DNA of 64,000 nucleotides, taken from positions 806,001-870,000 of the forward strand of contig NZ_SRKZ01000002.1 of the NCBI RefSeq assembly GCF_004745865.1, read 5' to 3'. Position 1 is the stretch's first letter; each line of letters starts with the position of its first letter. The DNA is from Hymenobacter wooponensis. GTDB taxonomy: Bacteria > Bacteroidota > Bacteroidia > Cytophagales > Hymenobacteraceae. Positions 1-9,800 of the stretch are shown here, piece after piece. A program made the translations under genes and the position numbers. The notes under the pieces are model-generated. The model worked only from the letters and a program-made list of their open reading frames with translations, was not told the origin of the DNA and did not search any database.

Positions 1-186
1 TCACCACCCTCGCCGCTGTAGCGGCATGCTGAACCGGCTCCCTCTACTATTCCGAGCTCCTTTTCTGGTACCAGATACTGTTCTGGTTGCGGCGTAGCCA
101 CATCCCACCGCTGCGTTTCTAGCTCATCCCTTATCGTCTTTCCGAGTCTGTTGCCGTATACAGCGGTAACCAACCGAGCTTCGACC

Positions 187-768
187 ATGCTTTTACGAGT
201 CGCCAATGCTGCCGATGCGCAGTACGTGGACACCCTTTGTCAGTGGTATGAGGAATCTGCCAAATCGCGTGGCGTCGGCATTGCCAAGCGCGACCCCAAC
301 TATCTGAAAAAGAAGATGGAGCGGGGCGATTCGATCATTGCCTTCATTGATGAGCAGTTAGCTGGCTTCTGCTACATCGAAACCTTCGAAGACAATAAGT
401 TCGTGGTTAACTCGGGCTTGATTGTGAATACGGAACTGCGGAAAGAAGGCTTGGGCCGTGCTATTAAGCATCGGGTGTTTGAGCTTTCCCGCACGAAGTA
501 TCCGGAGGCCAAGATCTTCGGTATCACGACCAGCGCGGCCGTGATGAAGATCAACAATGAGCTGGGCTACCGCCCGGTTACCTTCCCTGAACTAACCCAG
601 AGCGACGATTTCTGGAAAGGCTGCTCTAGCTGCAAAAACTACGGCATCCTGATGGAAAATCAGCGCAAAATGTGCCTGTGCACCGGCATGGTCTACGACA
701 AGCTCGACGACCAATTCAGCCAGCGCGTCCAGGAGACGATTGAGATTCTTACACCCCAAGGCCAATAA
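187..768 (+). CDS. GNAT N-acetyltransferase, probable N-acetylglutamate synthase of the arginine pathway
   Basis: A 193-residue GNAT-fold protein. An in-frame TTG lies at 151, but the ATG at 187 gives the natural N-terminus of the fold (LLRVANAADA...). The acetyl-CoA loop reads RKEGLGRA (residues 85-92). A cysteine-rich C-terminal stretch (GCSSC, then MCLC) is typical of a GNAT group found at the head of arginine clusters in Bacteroidota. The stop codon overlaps the argG start by one base (TAATG), so the two are translationally coupled. By context I infer that it makes N-acetylglutamate (or the succinyl equivalent) in place of classical ArgA; the substrate is not proven by sequence. The 186 bases upstream hold no gene I can support and no clear -7 box. 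Confidence 0.8.
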   Translation: MLLRVANAADAQYVDTLCQWYEESAKSRGVGIAKRDPNYLKKKMERGDSIIAFIDEQLAGFCYIETFEDNKFVVNSGLIVNTELRKEGLGRAIKHRVFELSRTKYPEAKIFGITTSAAVMKINNELGYRPVTFPELTQSDDFWKGCSSCKNYGILMENQRKMCLCTGMVYDKLDDQFSQRVQETIEILTPQGQ

Positions 769-1955
769 TGAAAAAGGTAGTTTTAGCCTACAGCGGCGGC
801 TTGGATACGTCCTACTGCGTTGTATATCTGACCCGCGAGCTGGGTCTGGAAGTTCACACCGTCATCGTCAACTCCGGCGGCTTTTCTGAGGAAGAGCTAG
901 CAGCCATCGAGAAGCGAGCCTACGAACTGGGCTCCTCGAAGCACGAGGTGATTGACGTGACCCAGCGATTCTACCAGGACTGCCTGCGCTACCTCATTTT
1001 TGGCAACATCCTCAAAAACGAAACCTACCCGCTGAGTGTCAGCGCGGAGCGCATGTTCCAGTCGCTGGCCCTGGCGGAGTATGCCCGGGAGCACAAGGCC
1101 GACTACATTGCCCACGGCAGCACCGGCGCTGGCAACGACCAGGTGCGCTTCGACGTGGCCTTCTCGGTTATCGCGCCCAACACGGAAATCATCACGCCCA
1201 TTCGCGACCTGAAATTGTCGCGTCAGGCGGAGATTGACTTCCTGAACCAGCACGGCTTCGAGATGAGCTGGGAAAAAGCCAAATACTCCATCAACAAGGG
1301 TATTTGGGGCACCAGCGTGGGTGGCGTAGAAACCCTGACCTCGCACCAAGCGTTGCCCGAAACGGCGTATCCCACCCAGCTCACCGCCAACGAGCCATCC
1401 ACTGTCGAAATCACCTTTGCCAAGGGGGAGCCCGTAGCGCTGAATGGCAAGTCAATGAATCCGGTGGAACTCATCCAGCAGCTCAACGACCTGGGTGGAC
1501 GCTACGCCATTGGCCGCGACACCCACGTGGGCGACACCATTCTGGGCATTAAAGGCCGCGTAGGCTTCGAGGCTCCGGCTCCGCTGATTCTGTTGAAAGC
1601 GCACCACTTGCTAGAAAAGCACACCTCCAGCCGCTGGCAGCTGCTACACAAGGACTACATCGCCAACTGGTACGGCACCCTGCTGCACGAAGCCCAGTAC
1701 CTCGACCCGGTGATGCGCGACATGGAGGCCTTCCTCACATCGTCGCAGGAGCGGGTGTCGGGCAAGGTGTTCGTGACGCTGAAGCCTTACCAGTTTGAGC
1801 TGCAAGGCATTGAGTCGAAGTACGACATGATGCGCTCTAAAGTGGCTACCTACGGCGAGGAAAACGACGCCTGGGACGGCCGCGACGCCAAGGGCTTTAT
1901 CAAGATCTTCAGCAACCAGCTGCGGATTCACAGTTCGTTCAACGATGAAAATTAA
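768..1955 (+). CDS. argG: argininosuccinate synthase
   Basis: Joins citrulline and aspartate using ATP to form argininosuccinate in the cytoplasm. The protein has 395 residues, a normal length. The N-terminal PP-loop nucleotide motif AYSGGLDTS is at residues 7-15, and the citrulline/aspartate-binding part contains HGSTGAGNDQVRF. It starts in the stop codon of the upstream acetyltransferase, and its 3' end overlaps argC by 11 bases, which points to one tightly coupled transcript. No argH, argB or argE is seen in this window, so the rest of the pathway must lie elsewhere. Confidence 0.96.
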   Translation: MKKVVLAYSGGLDTSYCVVYLTRELGLEVHTVIVNSGGFSEEELAAIEKRAYELGSSKHEVIDVTQRFYQDCLRYLIFGNILKNETYPLSVSAERMFQSLALAEYAREHKADYIAHGSTGAGNDQVRFDVAFSVIAPNTEIITPIRDLKLSRQAEIDFLNQHGFEMSWEKAKYSINKGIWGTSVGGVETLTSHQALPETAYPTQLTANEPSTVEITFAKGEPVALNGKSMNPVELIQQLNDLGGRYAIGRDTHVGDTILGIKGRVGFEAPAPLILLKAHHLLEKHTSSRWQLLHKDYIANWYGTLLHEAQYLDPVMRDMEAFLTSSQERVSGKVFVTLKPYQFELQGIESKYDMMRSKVATYGEENDAWDGRDAKGFIKIFSNQLRIHSSFNDEN

Positions 1956-2925
1956 GGTTGGCATCGTAGGCGGCGCCGGCTACACGGCCGGTGAGCTTGT
2001 CCGCATTCTGCTGCACCATGAGTACGCCGAACTGGGTGCCATCGTCAGCTCTTCCAACGCCGGCAACCCCATCTACCAGGTCCACGATGACCTAGTAGGC
2101 GAGACGGATCTGGTGTTTGCCTCGGAGCTGGCGGGTGATGAAGATGTAGTTTTCCTGTGCCTAGGCCACGGCAACTCCAAGGCCTGGCTCACGAAGCACG
2201 AGCTACCTGAAACGACGCACATCATCGACCTGAGCAACGATTTCCGCCTGGAAGCAGACGCCGAGTTTGAAGGCCGGGAGTTTGTGTATGGATTACCGGA
2301 GCTGAACCGGAGCCAAATCCAGCAGGCTCAGAGCATTGCCAACCCTGGCTGCTTCGCTACAGCTATACAGCTGGCCCTGCTGCCGCTGGCCCAGGCCGGT
2401 AAGCTAACGGACGATGTGCACGTGTCGGCTATTACGGGCAGTACGGGCGCAGGGCAGAGCTTGTCGGAGACGGTGCACTTCTCGTGGCGCACCAACAACG
2501 TGTCCATCTACAAGCCCTTCACGCACCAGCACCTCGGCGAAATTGGGGAGAGCCTGGCGCAGTTGCAGCCGCAGCTAGAAAGCGCCATGCACTTCATCCC
2601 GTACCGTGGCAACTTCTCCCGAGGCATTTTCGCCAGCGTCTACACGCCATCGGACCTGACCCAAGAGGAAGCTCGAGAGCTGTATCAGAAGTTCTACGCC
2701 GATGCTCCGTTCACCACGGTGTCAGACAAGGAAATTCACCTGAAGCAGGTTGTTAATACGAATAAGTGCCTTCTGCACGTGCAAAAATTCGGCAAGCAAC
2801 TGCTCATCACCTCGGTTATCGACAATCTGGTGAAGGGCGCTTCCGGCCAAGCCGTGCAAAACATGAACCTGTTGTTTGGCTTGCCCGAAACGACTGGCCT
2901 AGGCTTGAAAGCAGGGCTGTTTTAA
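1945..2925 (+). CDS. argC: N-acetyl-gamma-glutamyl-phosphate reductase
   Basis: NADPH-dependent reduction of N-acyl-glutamyl phosphate to the semialdehyde. The protein has 326 residues. The N-terminal Rossmann motif GIVGGAGYTAGEL and the catalytic cysteine in NPGCFAT (Cys136) are visible. The start overlaps argG by 11 bases. The TAA stop lies inside the left arm of a large C/G-rich inverted repeat, so the 3' end of the message can fold into a very stable stem. Confidence 0.95.
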   Translation: MKIKVGIVGGAGYTAGELVRILLHHEYAELGAIVSSSNAGNPIYQVHDDLVGETDLVFASELAGDEDVVFLCLGHGNSKAWLTKHELPETTHIIDLSNDFRLEADAEFEGREFVYGLPELNRSQIQQAQSIANPGCFATAIQLALLPLAQAGKLTDDVHVSAITGSTGAGQSLSETVHFSWRTNNVSIYKPFTHQHLGEIGESLAQLQPQLESAMHFIPYRGNFSRGIFASVYTPSDLTQEEARELYQKFYADAPFTTVSDKEIHLKQVVNTNKCLLHVQKFGKQLLITSVIDNLVKGASGQAVQNMNLLFGLPETTGLGLKAGLF

Positions 2926-3048
2926 CCCCACCCCCAGCCCCTCCCCTCCGGGAGAGGGGTGCCAGACGACTTTTCTTCCATCATATTACAGTAGCCCAAC
3001 TACCAGAACGCACCCCTCTCCCGGAGGGGAGGGGCTGGAGGTGGGGTT
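2924..3048. repeat. C/G-rich inverted-repeat element, copy 1 (argC-argD)
   Basis: Two 39-base arms (2924-2962 and 3010-3048) are inverted copies with one mismatch, around a loop of about 47 bases. The left arm starts with the C-rich block CCCCACCCCCAGCCCC. The loop begins with CAGACGAC and ends with CCAGAAC, and it is the near reverse complement of the loop in the copy at 38576-38698. The same family recurs at 15639, 42701 and 52215, with a single arm at 43967. It sits inside an operon, 17 bases before the argD start. Confidence 0.9.
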
Positions 3049-3065
3049 AACGACTTGCAAGGAAA

Positions 3066-4205
3066 ATGGAGCTTTTCAATGTATACCCGCTCGTTAACAT
3101 TACGCCGGTAAAGGCGCTGGGAGCGAAACTTTGGGACGATAAAGGCCAGGAGTACCTGGATTTCTACGGCGGGCACGCCGTTATTTCCATCGGCCACAGC
3201 CACCCGCACTACGTGCAGCGCCTCACGGAGCAGTTGCAGAATATCGGCTTCTACTCCAACTCGGTGCAGATTCCCATTCAGGCGCAGCTGGCTCAGAAGC
3301 TAGGCCAAGTGTCGGGCTACGAGGACTACTCACTGTTTCTGTGTAACTCTGGCGCTGAGGCCAACGAGAATGCCCTGAAGCTGGCGTCTTTCCACACCGG
3401 CAAGAAGCGTGTTCTTGCCTTCAAAGGTGCCTTTCATGGCCGGACTTCCGGGGCGGTAGCGGCTACCGATAACCCAAAAATTGTAGCTCCCTTCAACTCC
3501 GACCACGCTATTTCCTTCGTGGAATACGACCTGGCGGCGGTGGAGCAGGTGCTGCAAGGCGGCGACGTGTGTGCGGCCATCATTGAGCCCATTCAGGGTG
3601 TGGGTGGCATCATCATGCCTTCCGATGAATTCCTGACTGGCCTAGCTGCGCTGTGCAAGCAGTACGGCGCCCTATTGATTGCCGACGAGGTGCAGAGCGG
3701 CTACGGCCGCAGCGGCAAGTTCTTCGCGCACCAGCACGCCGGCATCCGTCCGGATGTTATTTCGGTAGCGAAAGGTATGGGCAACGGCTTTCCCATCGGC
3801 GGCATCCTGATTGCCCCGGAGCTGAAAGCATCTTATGGTTTGCTAGGCACCACGTTTGGGGGCAACCACCTGGCCTGCGCCGCCGCTCTGGCCGTGCTGG
3901 AAGTAATTGAGCAGGAAGACTTGCTGAACCATGCTGCTGAGCTAGGCCACTACCTCCGCTCGGAGCTGGAAGCCAATGCCGGCGCCGAGGAAATCCGCGG
4001 CCGTGGCCTGATGGTGGGTATCAAGTACGACTTCCCCATCAAGGACGTGCGCGACAAGCTACTCTCGGACTTCCACATCTTCGTCGGTAACGCCTCCGAC
4101 CCCACGGTGTTGCGCCTGCTGCCCCCACTCAACATCACCAAGGCCGAAGTTGACCGCTTCCTGCAAGCGCTGTACACACTTATTCCGGCCGAGGCAAGGA
4201 AGTAA
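3066..4205 (+). CDS. argD: acetylornithine aminotransferase (class III PLP enzyme)
   Basis: Converts N-acyl-glutamate semialdehyde to N-acyl-ornithine with glutamate as amino donor. The protein has 379 residues. Visible features of class III aminotransferases are the phosphate-binding NSGAEANENALKLA, the IADEVQSGYGR stretch with the PLP-contacting Asp, and the PLP lysine in SVAKGMGNGFPIGG (about residue 236). The start ATG follows closely after the repeat element. ArgD-type enzymes often also serve lysine synthesis (succinyl-DAP aminotransferase), which cannot be excluded. Confidence 0.93.
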   Translation: MELFNVYPLVNITPVKALGAKLWDDKGQEYLDFYGGHAVISIGHSHPHYVQRLTEQLQNIGFYSNSVQIPIQAQLAQKLGQVSGYEDYSLFLCNSGAEANENALKLASFHTGKKRVLAFKGAFHGRTSGAVAATDNPKIVAPFNSDHAISFVEYDLAAVEQVLQGGDVCAAIIEPIQGVGGIIMPSDEFLTGLAALCKQYGALLIADEVQSGYGRSGKFFAHQHAGIRPDVISVAKGMGNGFPIGGILIAPELKASYGLLGTTFGGNHLACAAALAVLEVIEQEDLLNHAAELGHYLRSELEANAGAEEIRGRGLMVGIKYDFPIKDVRDKLLSDFHIFVGNASDPTVLRLLPPLNITKAEVDRFLQALYTLIPAEARK

Positions 4206-4219
4206 GCGACCTGTGACCT

Positions 4220-4700
4220 AACTTGCAACCCCAATGAGTAGCACGATGAGGTTCCCGAGCCAAGCTCCCCTTCAGATTAGCTGCACGCTGCCATTGGTGA
4301 CTATTGCGCAGCAACCGGCTGGTTCTTTCCATGAAAGAACGGCCTCCAACATTTCCTTTCAGCAGTCGTGCCCGCCCGATTTCCCGATGCCTGACATCTG
4401 GGAGCGGCAGGGCACGGGACCGATTGACATACCTTCTTTCGCTCCCGTTTGGCTTAAGTCCTCGTTCGGCTGGAATAGACCTCTGATTTTGGTTCTGTTC
4501 CAGCCGAAATTGTATCCGGTCGGTTTCGAAGGCAGGCTAAAGCCACGTAGCGCGTCCGCTAAGCGCCCGGCATTGGGGAGGCCGAATCATCGCCTTTCCC
4601 CTCCTCAAGTCGGTTTCCGAGTAGCGCTGATGGGGCTGATGGGCACCTCTGCCGCCTTAGCTCACGCTATGGAAAACCACAGACCTGATTACCGCAGAAA
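4220..4700 (-). mobile_element. probable decayed group II intron, 5' part (domain I region and start of the RT ORF)
   Basis: The 531 bases between argD and carA hold no convincing gene on the + strand. On the - strand they resemble a group II intron leader. The string GGGGAAAGGCGATGATTC (about 4590-4611) recalls the conserved domain I segment GGAAAGCGATGAGT. A stem-loop (4467-4475 with 4498-4506) is followed by an ACGGGAGCGAAAGAAGG stretch. Next comes an open frame whose residues KEMLEAVLSWKEP (about 4317-4355) resemble the N-terminus of intron reverse transcriptases (EMLEAVLSRENM...), continuing as a VTNGS-like stretch before a stop. No catalytic RT domain, domain V or 3' end is present. This rests on remembered motif similarity only; an unrelated structured leader of carA is the alternative. 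Confidence 0.4.
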
Positions 4701-4736
4701 TTTAATAACAGAGTAAACCCTTTTTCGCATAACAGA

Positions 4737-5822
4737 GTGGAAAACGCTAAATCGGTAAAACTCGTCCTGGAAGACGGCACTGAAATTCAAGGCCAATCTT
4801 TCGGCGCCTTCACCTCCGCCGCGGGCGAGGTGGTGTTCAGCACGGCCATGACCGGCTACCCCGAAAACCTGACGGACCCCTCCTTCGCCGGCCAGATTCT
4901 GGTGCTCACCTACCCCATGGTGGGCAACTACGGTGTACCCGGTGAGGAGCTGTACGAGTCGATTTCGAAGATTTTCGAGTCGGACAAGATTCACATTGCT
5001 GGCCTAGTGGTGAACTACTACTCCGAGGAGCACAGCCACTGGAACGCCGCCAAGAGCCTCGGCGACTGGCTCAAGGAGTACAACATCCCCGGCATCTTTG
5101 GCGTGGACACGCGCATGCTCACCAAAATTCTGCGGGAGAAGGGTGCCATGCTGGGTAAGATTGTGGCCGAGGAAGATGTAGAGCTGCACGACCCCAACCA
5201 GGATAACTTAGTAGCCCAGGTGAGCCCCACCGAGGTAAAGCACTACGGCAGCGGCCAGCACAAAATCGTGCTCGTTGACTGCGGCACCAAGACCAACATC
5301 ATCCGCTGCTTCCTGCAGCGCGATGTGGAGCTGATCCGCGTGCCCTGGGACTACGACTTCACGAAGCTCGACTACGACGGCCTGTTCCTCAGCAACGGCC
5401 CCGGCGACCCAAAGATGTGCACCGCCACCATTCAGCACCTGCAAACCGCGCTAGGCCAGGACAAGCCCATCTTCGGCATCTGCCTAGGCTCTCAGCTCAT
5501 GGGCCTGGCCGCGGGCGGCGACACCTTCAAGCTGAAGTACGGCCACCGCAGCCACAACCAGCCGGTGCTACTTTCGGGCACCAAGCGCAGCTACATCACC
5601 AGCCAGAACCACGGCTTTGCGGTAGATACCAACACGCTGCCCGCCGAATGGGAAATGCTGTTTGAGAATCTGAACGACGGCACCTGTGAAGGCATCAAGC
5701 ACAAGAGCAAGCCGTTCTTCTCCACCCAGTTCCACCCCGAAGCCGCCGGCGGCCCCGAGGACACGGAGTACCTGTTCGATGATTTCCTGAAAGCCGTAGC
5801 CGAGCACAAAGCCACGAAATAA
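4737..5822 (+). CDS. carA: carbamoyl-phosphate synthase, small (glutaminase) subunit
   Basis: Hydrolyses glutamine and passes ammonia to CarB for carbamoyl phosphate, the shared precursor of arginine and pyrimidines. The protein has 361 residues and starts with GTG at 4737 (MENAKSVKLVLEDG), which fits the usual CarA N-terminus. The class I glutamine amidotransferase domain shows the nucleophile in GICLGSQLMG (Cys249) and the His-Glu pair in FHPEAAGGP. It is followed by a small hairpin and two small genes before carB, an unusual spacing since carA and carB are normally adjacent. Confidence 0.95.
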   Translation: MENAKSVKLVLEDGTEIQGQSFGAFTSAAGEVVFSTAMTGYPENLTDPSFAGQILVLTYPMVGNYGVPGEELYESISKIFESDKIHIAGLVVNYYSEEHSHWNAAKSLGDWLKEYNIPGIFGVDTRMLTKILREKGAMLGKIVAEEDVELHDPNQDNLVAQVSPTEVKHYGSGQHKIVLVDCGTKTNIIRCFLQRDVELIRVPWDYDFTKLDYDGLFLSNGPGDPKMCTATIQHLQTALGQDKPIFGICLGSQLMGLAAGGDTFKLKYGHRSHNQPVLLSGTKRSYITSQNHGFAVDTNTLPAEWEMLFENLNDGTCEGIKHKSKPFFSTQFHPEAAGGPEDTEYLFDDFLKAVAEHKATK

Positions 5823-5884
5823 ACTGGCCTAGACTCTCACTACCCCACCTAGTATGCTGCATGCAACTGCTGCTTTTCCACTAA

Positions 5885-5912
5885 ATAACCCAGGGATTAA
5901 ACCCTGGGTTAT
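5885..5912. terminator. hairpin after carA
   Basis: Perfect 11-base arms (ATAACCCAGGG at 5885-5895 and its complement at 5902-5912) around a 6-base loop. No U-tract follows, so it may be a weak terminator or an mRNA end-stabilising structure. Confidence 0.5.
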
Positions 5913-5973
5913 AAAGCAATCGGTGCACTAGGCCCATGACGTTCCGTATCTTCAACCCGGTCATTTTTAATGC

Positions 5974-6348
5974 ATGAGCCCTATGCAAGAAAAGAGCGGA
6001 AGCACGCGGAACTGGGTGTACGTAGCGCTGGGAATTGTAGCGTTTGCGGTGTTCTACCTCATCAAAAGCGTCAAGATGAAAGACGTCGTCAGACTTGCCG
6101 TGAGCAAGCAGGATATCTTTCTTTCGATGCTGGATAAGGGCAATGTCTCACCTCGCATTCTAAGCCGTACCGGGAAGATTGTTTCGAGGAAGTTTGACGC
6201 CGGAAAGCCAGGCCCGAAAGAGGATTCACTCACCTTTCGGCTTGTGCTGAAAGGTGAGAAAGCCACCGCCACCATCCGGACCAAAGTCATGAAACAGCCT
6301 GATGGCAAATGGCAAATGGTCAAGAGCGACACCACTTTCACTGAGTAA
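5974..6348 (+). CDS. small membrane-anchored protein, Coa1-like (paralog 1)
   Basis: A 124-residue protein of unproven function. A short polar N-terminus is followed by one membrane helix (WVYVALGIVAFAVFYLI, about residues 14-30) and then a soluble domain of about 85 residues ending in DGKWQMVKSDTTF. The layout (single N-terminal helix, then strands ending in G-x-W-x-hydrophobic) resembles the bacterial Coa1/cytochrome-oxidase-assembly-like family, but the similarity is general. The next gene is a clear tandem paralog (shared VSPRI.SRTG.I.S..F and KEDSL.FR stretches). ATG 5974 is chosen; ATG 5983 is possible. The pair lies between carA and carB. Confidence 0.7.
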   Translation: MSPMQEKSGSTRNWVYVALGIVAFAVFYLIKSVKMKDVVRLAVSKQDIFLSMLDKGNVSPRILSRTGKIVSRKFDAGKPGPKEDSLTFRLVLKGEKATATIRTKVMKQPDGKWQMVKSDTTFTE

Positions 6349-6362
6349 ACCACCTAGCCCAC

Positions 6363-6731
6363 ATGCCATCAAAAAGTAAAGGGTTTCCGAACTGGGGGTA
6401 TGTGCTGCTAGGAGCACTGGCTTTTGCGGGGTTTTACTTCGTTAGGAACTTGGGCCAACGGACGCTTATGAAAGCAGTACTGGGTGAGCCGGCCGATTTG
6501 ATTGCTAAGGCCATGAGTTCAGCCAAAGTTTCACCCAGAATAACTAGTAGAACAGGAAGAATAGCCTCCAAAAACTTTAAAGTGGAAAACCTGAGTGCTA
6601 AGAAGGACTCTCTCGTCTTCCGCTTCTTACTAGATGGTGAGCGGGCTAATGCCACTATCAAACTTTGGATGACCAGACGCCCATCCGGCAACTGGGAAAT
6701 CGTGAAGAGCGACACCCTCTTTTCCAAGTAA
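6363..6731 (+). CDS. small membrane-anchored protein, Coa1-like (paralog 2)
   Basis: A 122-residue tandem paralog of the preceding gene, 14 bases downstream. It has the same plan: one helix (WGYVLLGALAFAGFYFV), the VSPRITSRTGRI motif near the middle, then KKDSLVFRFLLDGERANATI and a closing GNWEIVKSDTLF. The base composition of the mid part is a little AT-richer than carA and carB. The function is unknown; co-transcription with carB is likely from orientation alone. Confidence 0.68.
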   Translation: MPSKSKGFPNWGYVLLGALAFAGFYFVRNLGQRTLMKAVLGEPADLIAKAMSSAKVSPRITSRTGRIASKNFKVENLSAKKDSLVFRFLLDGERANATIKLWMTRRPSGNWEIVKSDTLFSK

Positions 6732-6828
6732 AACCAACTCTGCCCATATAAACCACCGGCTAAAGCCGGCCTTGCACGACTGCCTTTTAACATGACCACA
6801 CCTGCGGTCTGTTACCCTAACCCCTAGA

Positions 6829-9800
6829 ATGGAAAAACCACAGAAAGTTCTCATCCTCGGTTCCGGCGCACTGAAAATTGGCGAAGCTGGTGAGTTCGAT
6901 TACTCCGGCTCCCAGGCCCTTAAGGCGCTGAAAGAAGAAGGCATCCGCACCATCCTCATCAACCCCAACATTGCCACCGTGCAGACGTCGGACAACATTG
7001 CCGACGACGTGTATTTCCTGCCCGTGACGCCCTACTTTGTAGAGGAGGTTATTAAGAAGGAAAAGCCCGATGGTATTCTGGTGGCCTTTGGCGGCCAAAC
7101 GGCCCTGAACTGCGCCGTGGCCCTGTTCCGCGGCGGCGTGTTTGAGAAGTACAACGTGAAAGTGCTGGGCACGCCCGTGCAGAGCATCATCGACACCGAG
7201 GACCGGGACATTTTCAAGGAAAAGCTCGACCAGATTGGGGTGCTTTCGGCCCGCAGCGTGGCCGTGACGAACATGGAGGACGCGCTGGCCGCAGCCGAGA
7301 AAATCGGTTTTCCCATCATCGTGCGGGCAGCATTTGCGCTAGGTGGCCTAGGCAGCGGTTTCGCCAACAACATGGACGAACTGCGGGCCCTAGCCCAGAA
7401 ATCCTTCACTACTTCCGATCAGATTCTGGTGGAGGAGTCGTTGAAGGGCTGGAAGGAAGTGGAGTACGAAGTAGTGCGCGACCAGTATGACAACTGCATC
7501 ACGGTCTGCAACATGGAGAACTTCGACCCCATCGGCATCCACACCGGGGAGAGCATCGTGGTGGCTCCTTCGCAGACCTTGAGCAACCGCGAATACCACA
7601 AGCTGCGCAGCATCAGCATCAAGACCATCCGCCACCTCGGCATTGTGGGCGAGTGCAACATTCAGTACGCCCTCGACCCCGTATCGGAAGACTACCGCGT
7701 GATTGAGGTGAATGCCCGTTTGTCGCGCTCCTCGGCGCTGGCTTCTAAGGCCACGGGCTATCCGCTGGCGTTTGTGGCGGCCAAGCTGAGCCTGGGCTAC
7801 TCGCTGTCGGAGTTAAAGAACAGCGTGACCAAGACGACTTCGGCCTTCTTCGAGCCGGCCCTGGACTACGTGGTGGTGAAGCTGCCGCGCTGGGACTTGG
7901 GCAAGTTTGAGGGCGTGAACCGACAGATTGGCTCGGCCATGAAGAGCGTAGGCGAGGTAATGGCCATTGGCAAATCCTTCGAGGAAGCCATTCAGAAGGG
8001 CTTGCGCATGCTGGATACCGGCAAGCGCGGCTTCGTGGCCAACAAGCCCGAACAGGTAGACAATGCTACCATCGACAAGCTGCTGAGCGAGCCGAACGAG
8101 GAGCGCATCTTCGCCATCAACCTGGCCTTCGAGGCGGGCTATACCCTGGAGCAGGTGCACGACCTGACCAAGATTGACCACTGGTTCCTGCAGCGCCTGT
8201 ACACCATTTTCGAGCTGAGCAACCAGCTAGCCGCTAAGCGTGGCAGCGGCGTGGATGCGCTGGAAACTGGCCTACTGCGCGACGTGAAGAAAGCGGGCTT
8301 TTCTGACCAGCAAATTGCGGTGAAGCTGCTAGGCCAAGGCGACGTGAAAGCCGACGAGCTGTTGGTGCGGGCCCGCCGCAAGGCCCTGGGTGTGCTGCCG
8401 GTCATCAAGCAGATTGACACGCTGGCGGCGGAGTTCCCGGCCAAAACCAACTACCTCTATAGCACCTACCACGGCACCGAAAACGACCTGCAGCCGGAAG
8501 CAGACAAGTCCATTATGGTGCTGGGCTCGGGCGTGTACCGCATCGGTAGCTCCGTGGAGTTTGACTGGTGCGGCGTAAATGCTGTGCAAACAGCCGCCGA
8601 AGAGGGCTACAAAACCATCATCATCAACTATAACCCTGAAACCGTTTCTACGGACTACGACGTTTCGGACCGGTTGTACTTCGAGGAGTTGAGCTTCGAG
8701 CGGGTGATGGATATTCTGGAATTCGAGCAGCCGGAGGGCGTAATCCTGAGTACCGGCGGCCAGATTCCGAATAACCTTGCTACCCGCCTAGCCGATGCCA
8801 ACGCGCCTATCCTTGGCACGGCTCCGGCCCGCATTGACGAGGCCGAGAACCGCCACAAGTTCAGCAGCATTATGGACGAGTTGGGCATTGCACAGCCGCG
8901 CTGGAAGGAGCTGACTTCCCTGGATGCCATGTTTGAGTTTGTGGGTGAGGTAGGCTACCCCGTGCTGATCCGGCCTAGCTACGTGCTGTCGGGGGCCGCT
9001 ATGAACGTGGTGTCCAACGCCTTCGAGATGGAGGCTTTCCTGAAAGCCGCCGCTGAGGTAAGCGCCGAGTACCCGGTAGTAGTGTCGGAGTTTATGCAGG
9101 ATGCCAAGGAAATTGAGCTGGACGCGGTGGCCGACAAGGGCGAAATCGTGAGCTATGCCATTTCCGAGCACGTGGAGTTTGCCGGCGTCCACTCCGGCGA
9201 CGCCACCATGTACTACCCGCCCCAGAAGGTGTACGTGCGCACGATCCGGAAGCTGAAAACCATTGCCGAGAAGATTGCCAAGCGCTACGAAATCAGCGGG
9301 CCGTTCAACATCCAGTTCCTGGATAAAAACGGCGAAATCCGGGTGATAGAGTGTAATATCCGTGCCTCGCGCAGCTACCCCTTCGTGTCGAAAGTATCGG
9401 GCAACAACCTGATCAAGAAGGCCACGCAGGTGCTGCTAGGCAAGAAAGTAACGCGCGACGAGAGCGAGCGGGTGTATGACCTGCCCTTCGTGGGCGTGAA
9501 AGCTCCGCAGTTCTCCTTCACCCGCCTGCCCGGCGCCGACCCCGTGCTGCGCGTAGACATGGTGAGCACCGGTGAGGTAGGCTGCCTGGGCGACACCGCC
9601 GAGGAAGCCCTACTGAAGTCGATGCTGAGCGTGGGCTACAAGATTCCGCAGAAGTCGGTGCTGATATCCGGCGGCCCCATCAAGTCGAAGGTAGCCTTGC
9701 TATCGGCCACCGAGATGCTCGTGAAGAAGGGCTACACCATCTACGCCACCCAGGGCACGCACCGGTTCTTTGCCGAAAACGGCATCCCTAGCAGCTTGCT

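Noticed and set aside
1..186. Stretch open on the - strand at the window start
   Set aside because: Too short, no start codon or motif; it may be the edge of something outside the window, but this cannot be supported.
4234..4716. 160-residue open frame between argD and carA
   Set aside because: No family resemblance and odd composition; the - strand reading as an intron remnant explains the region better.
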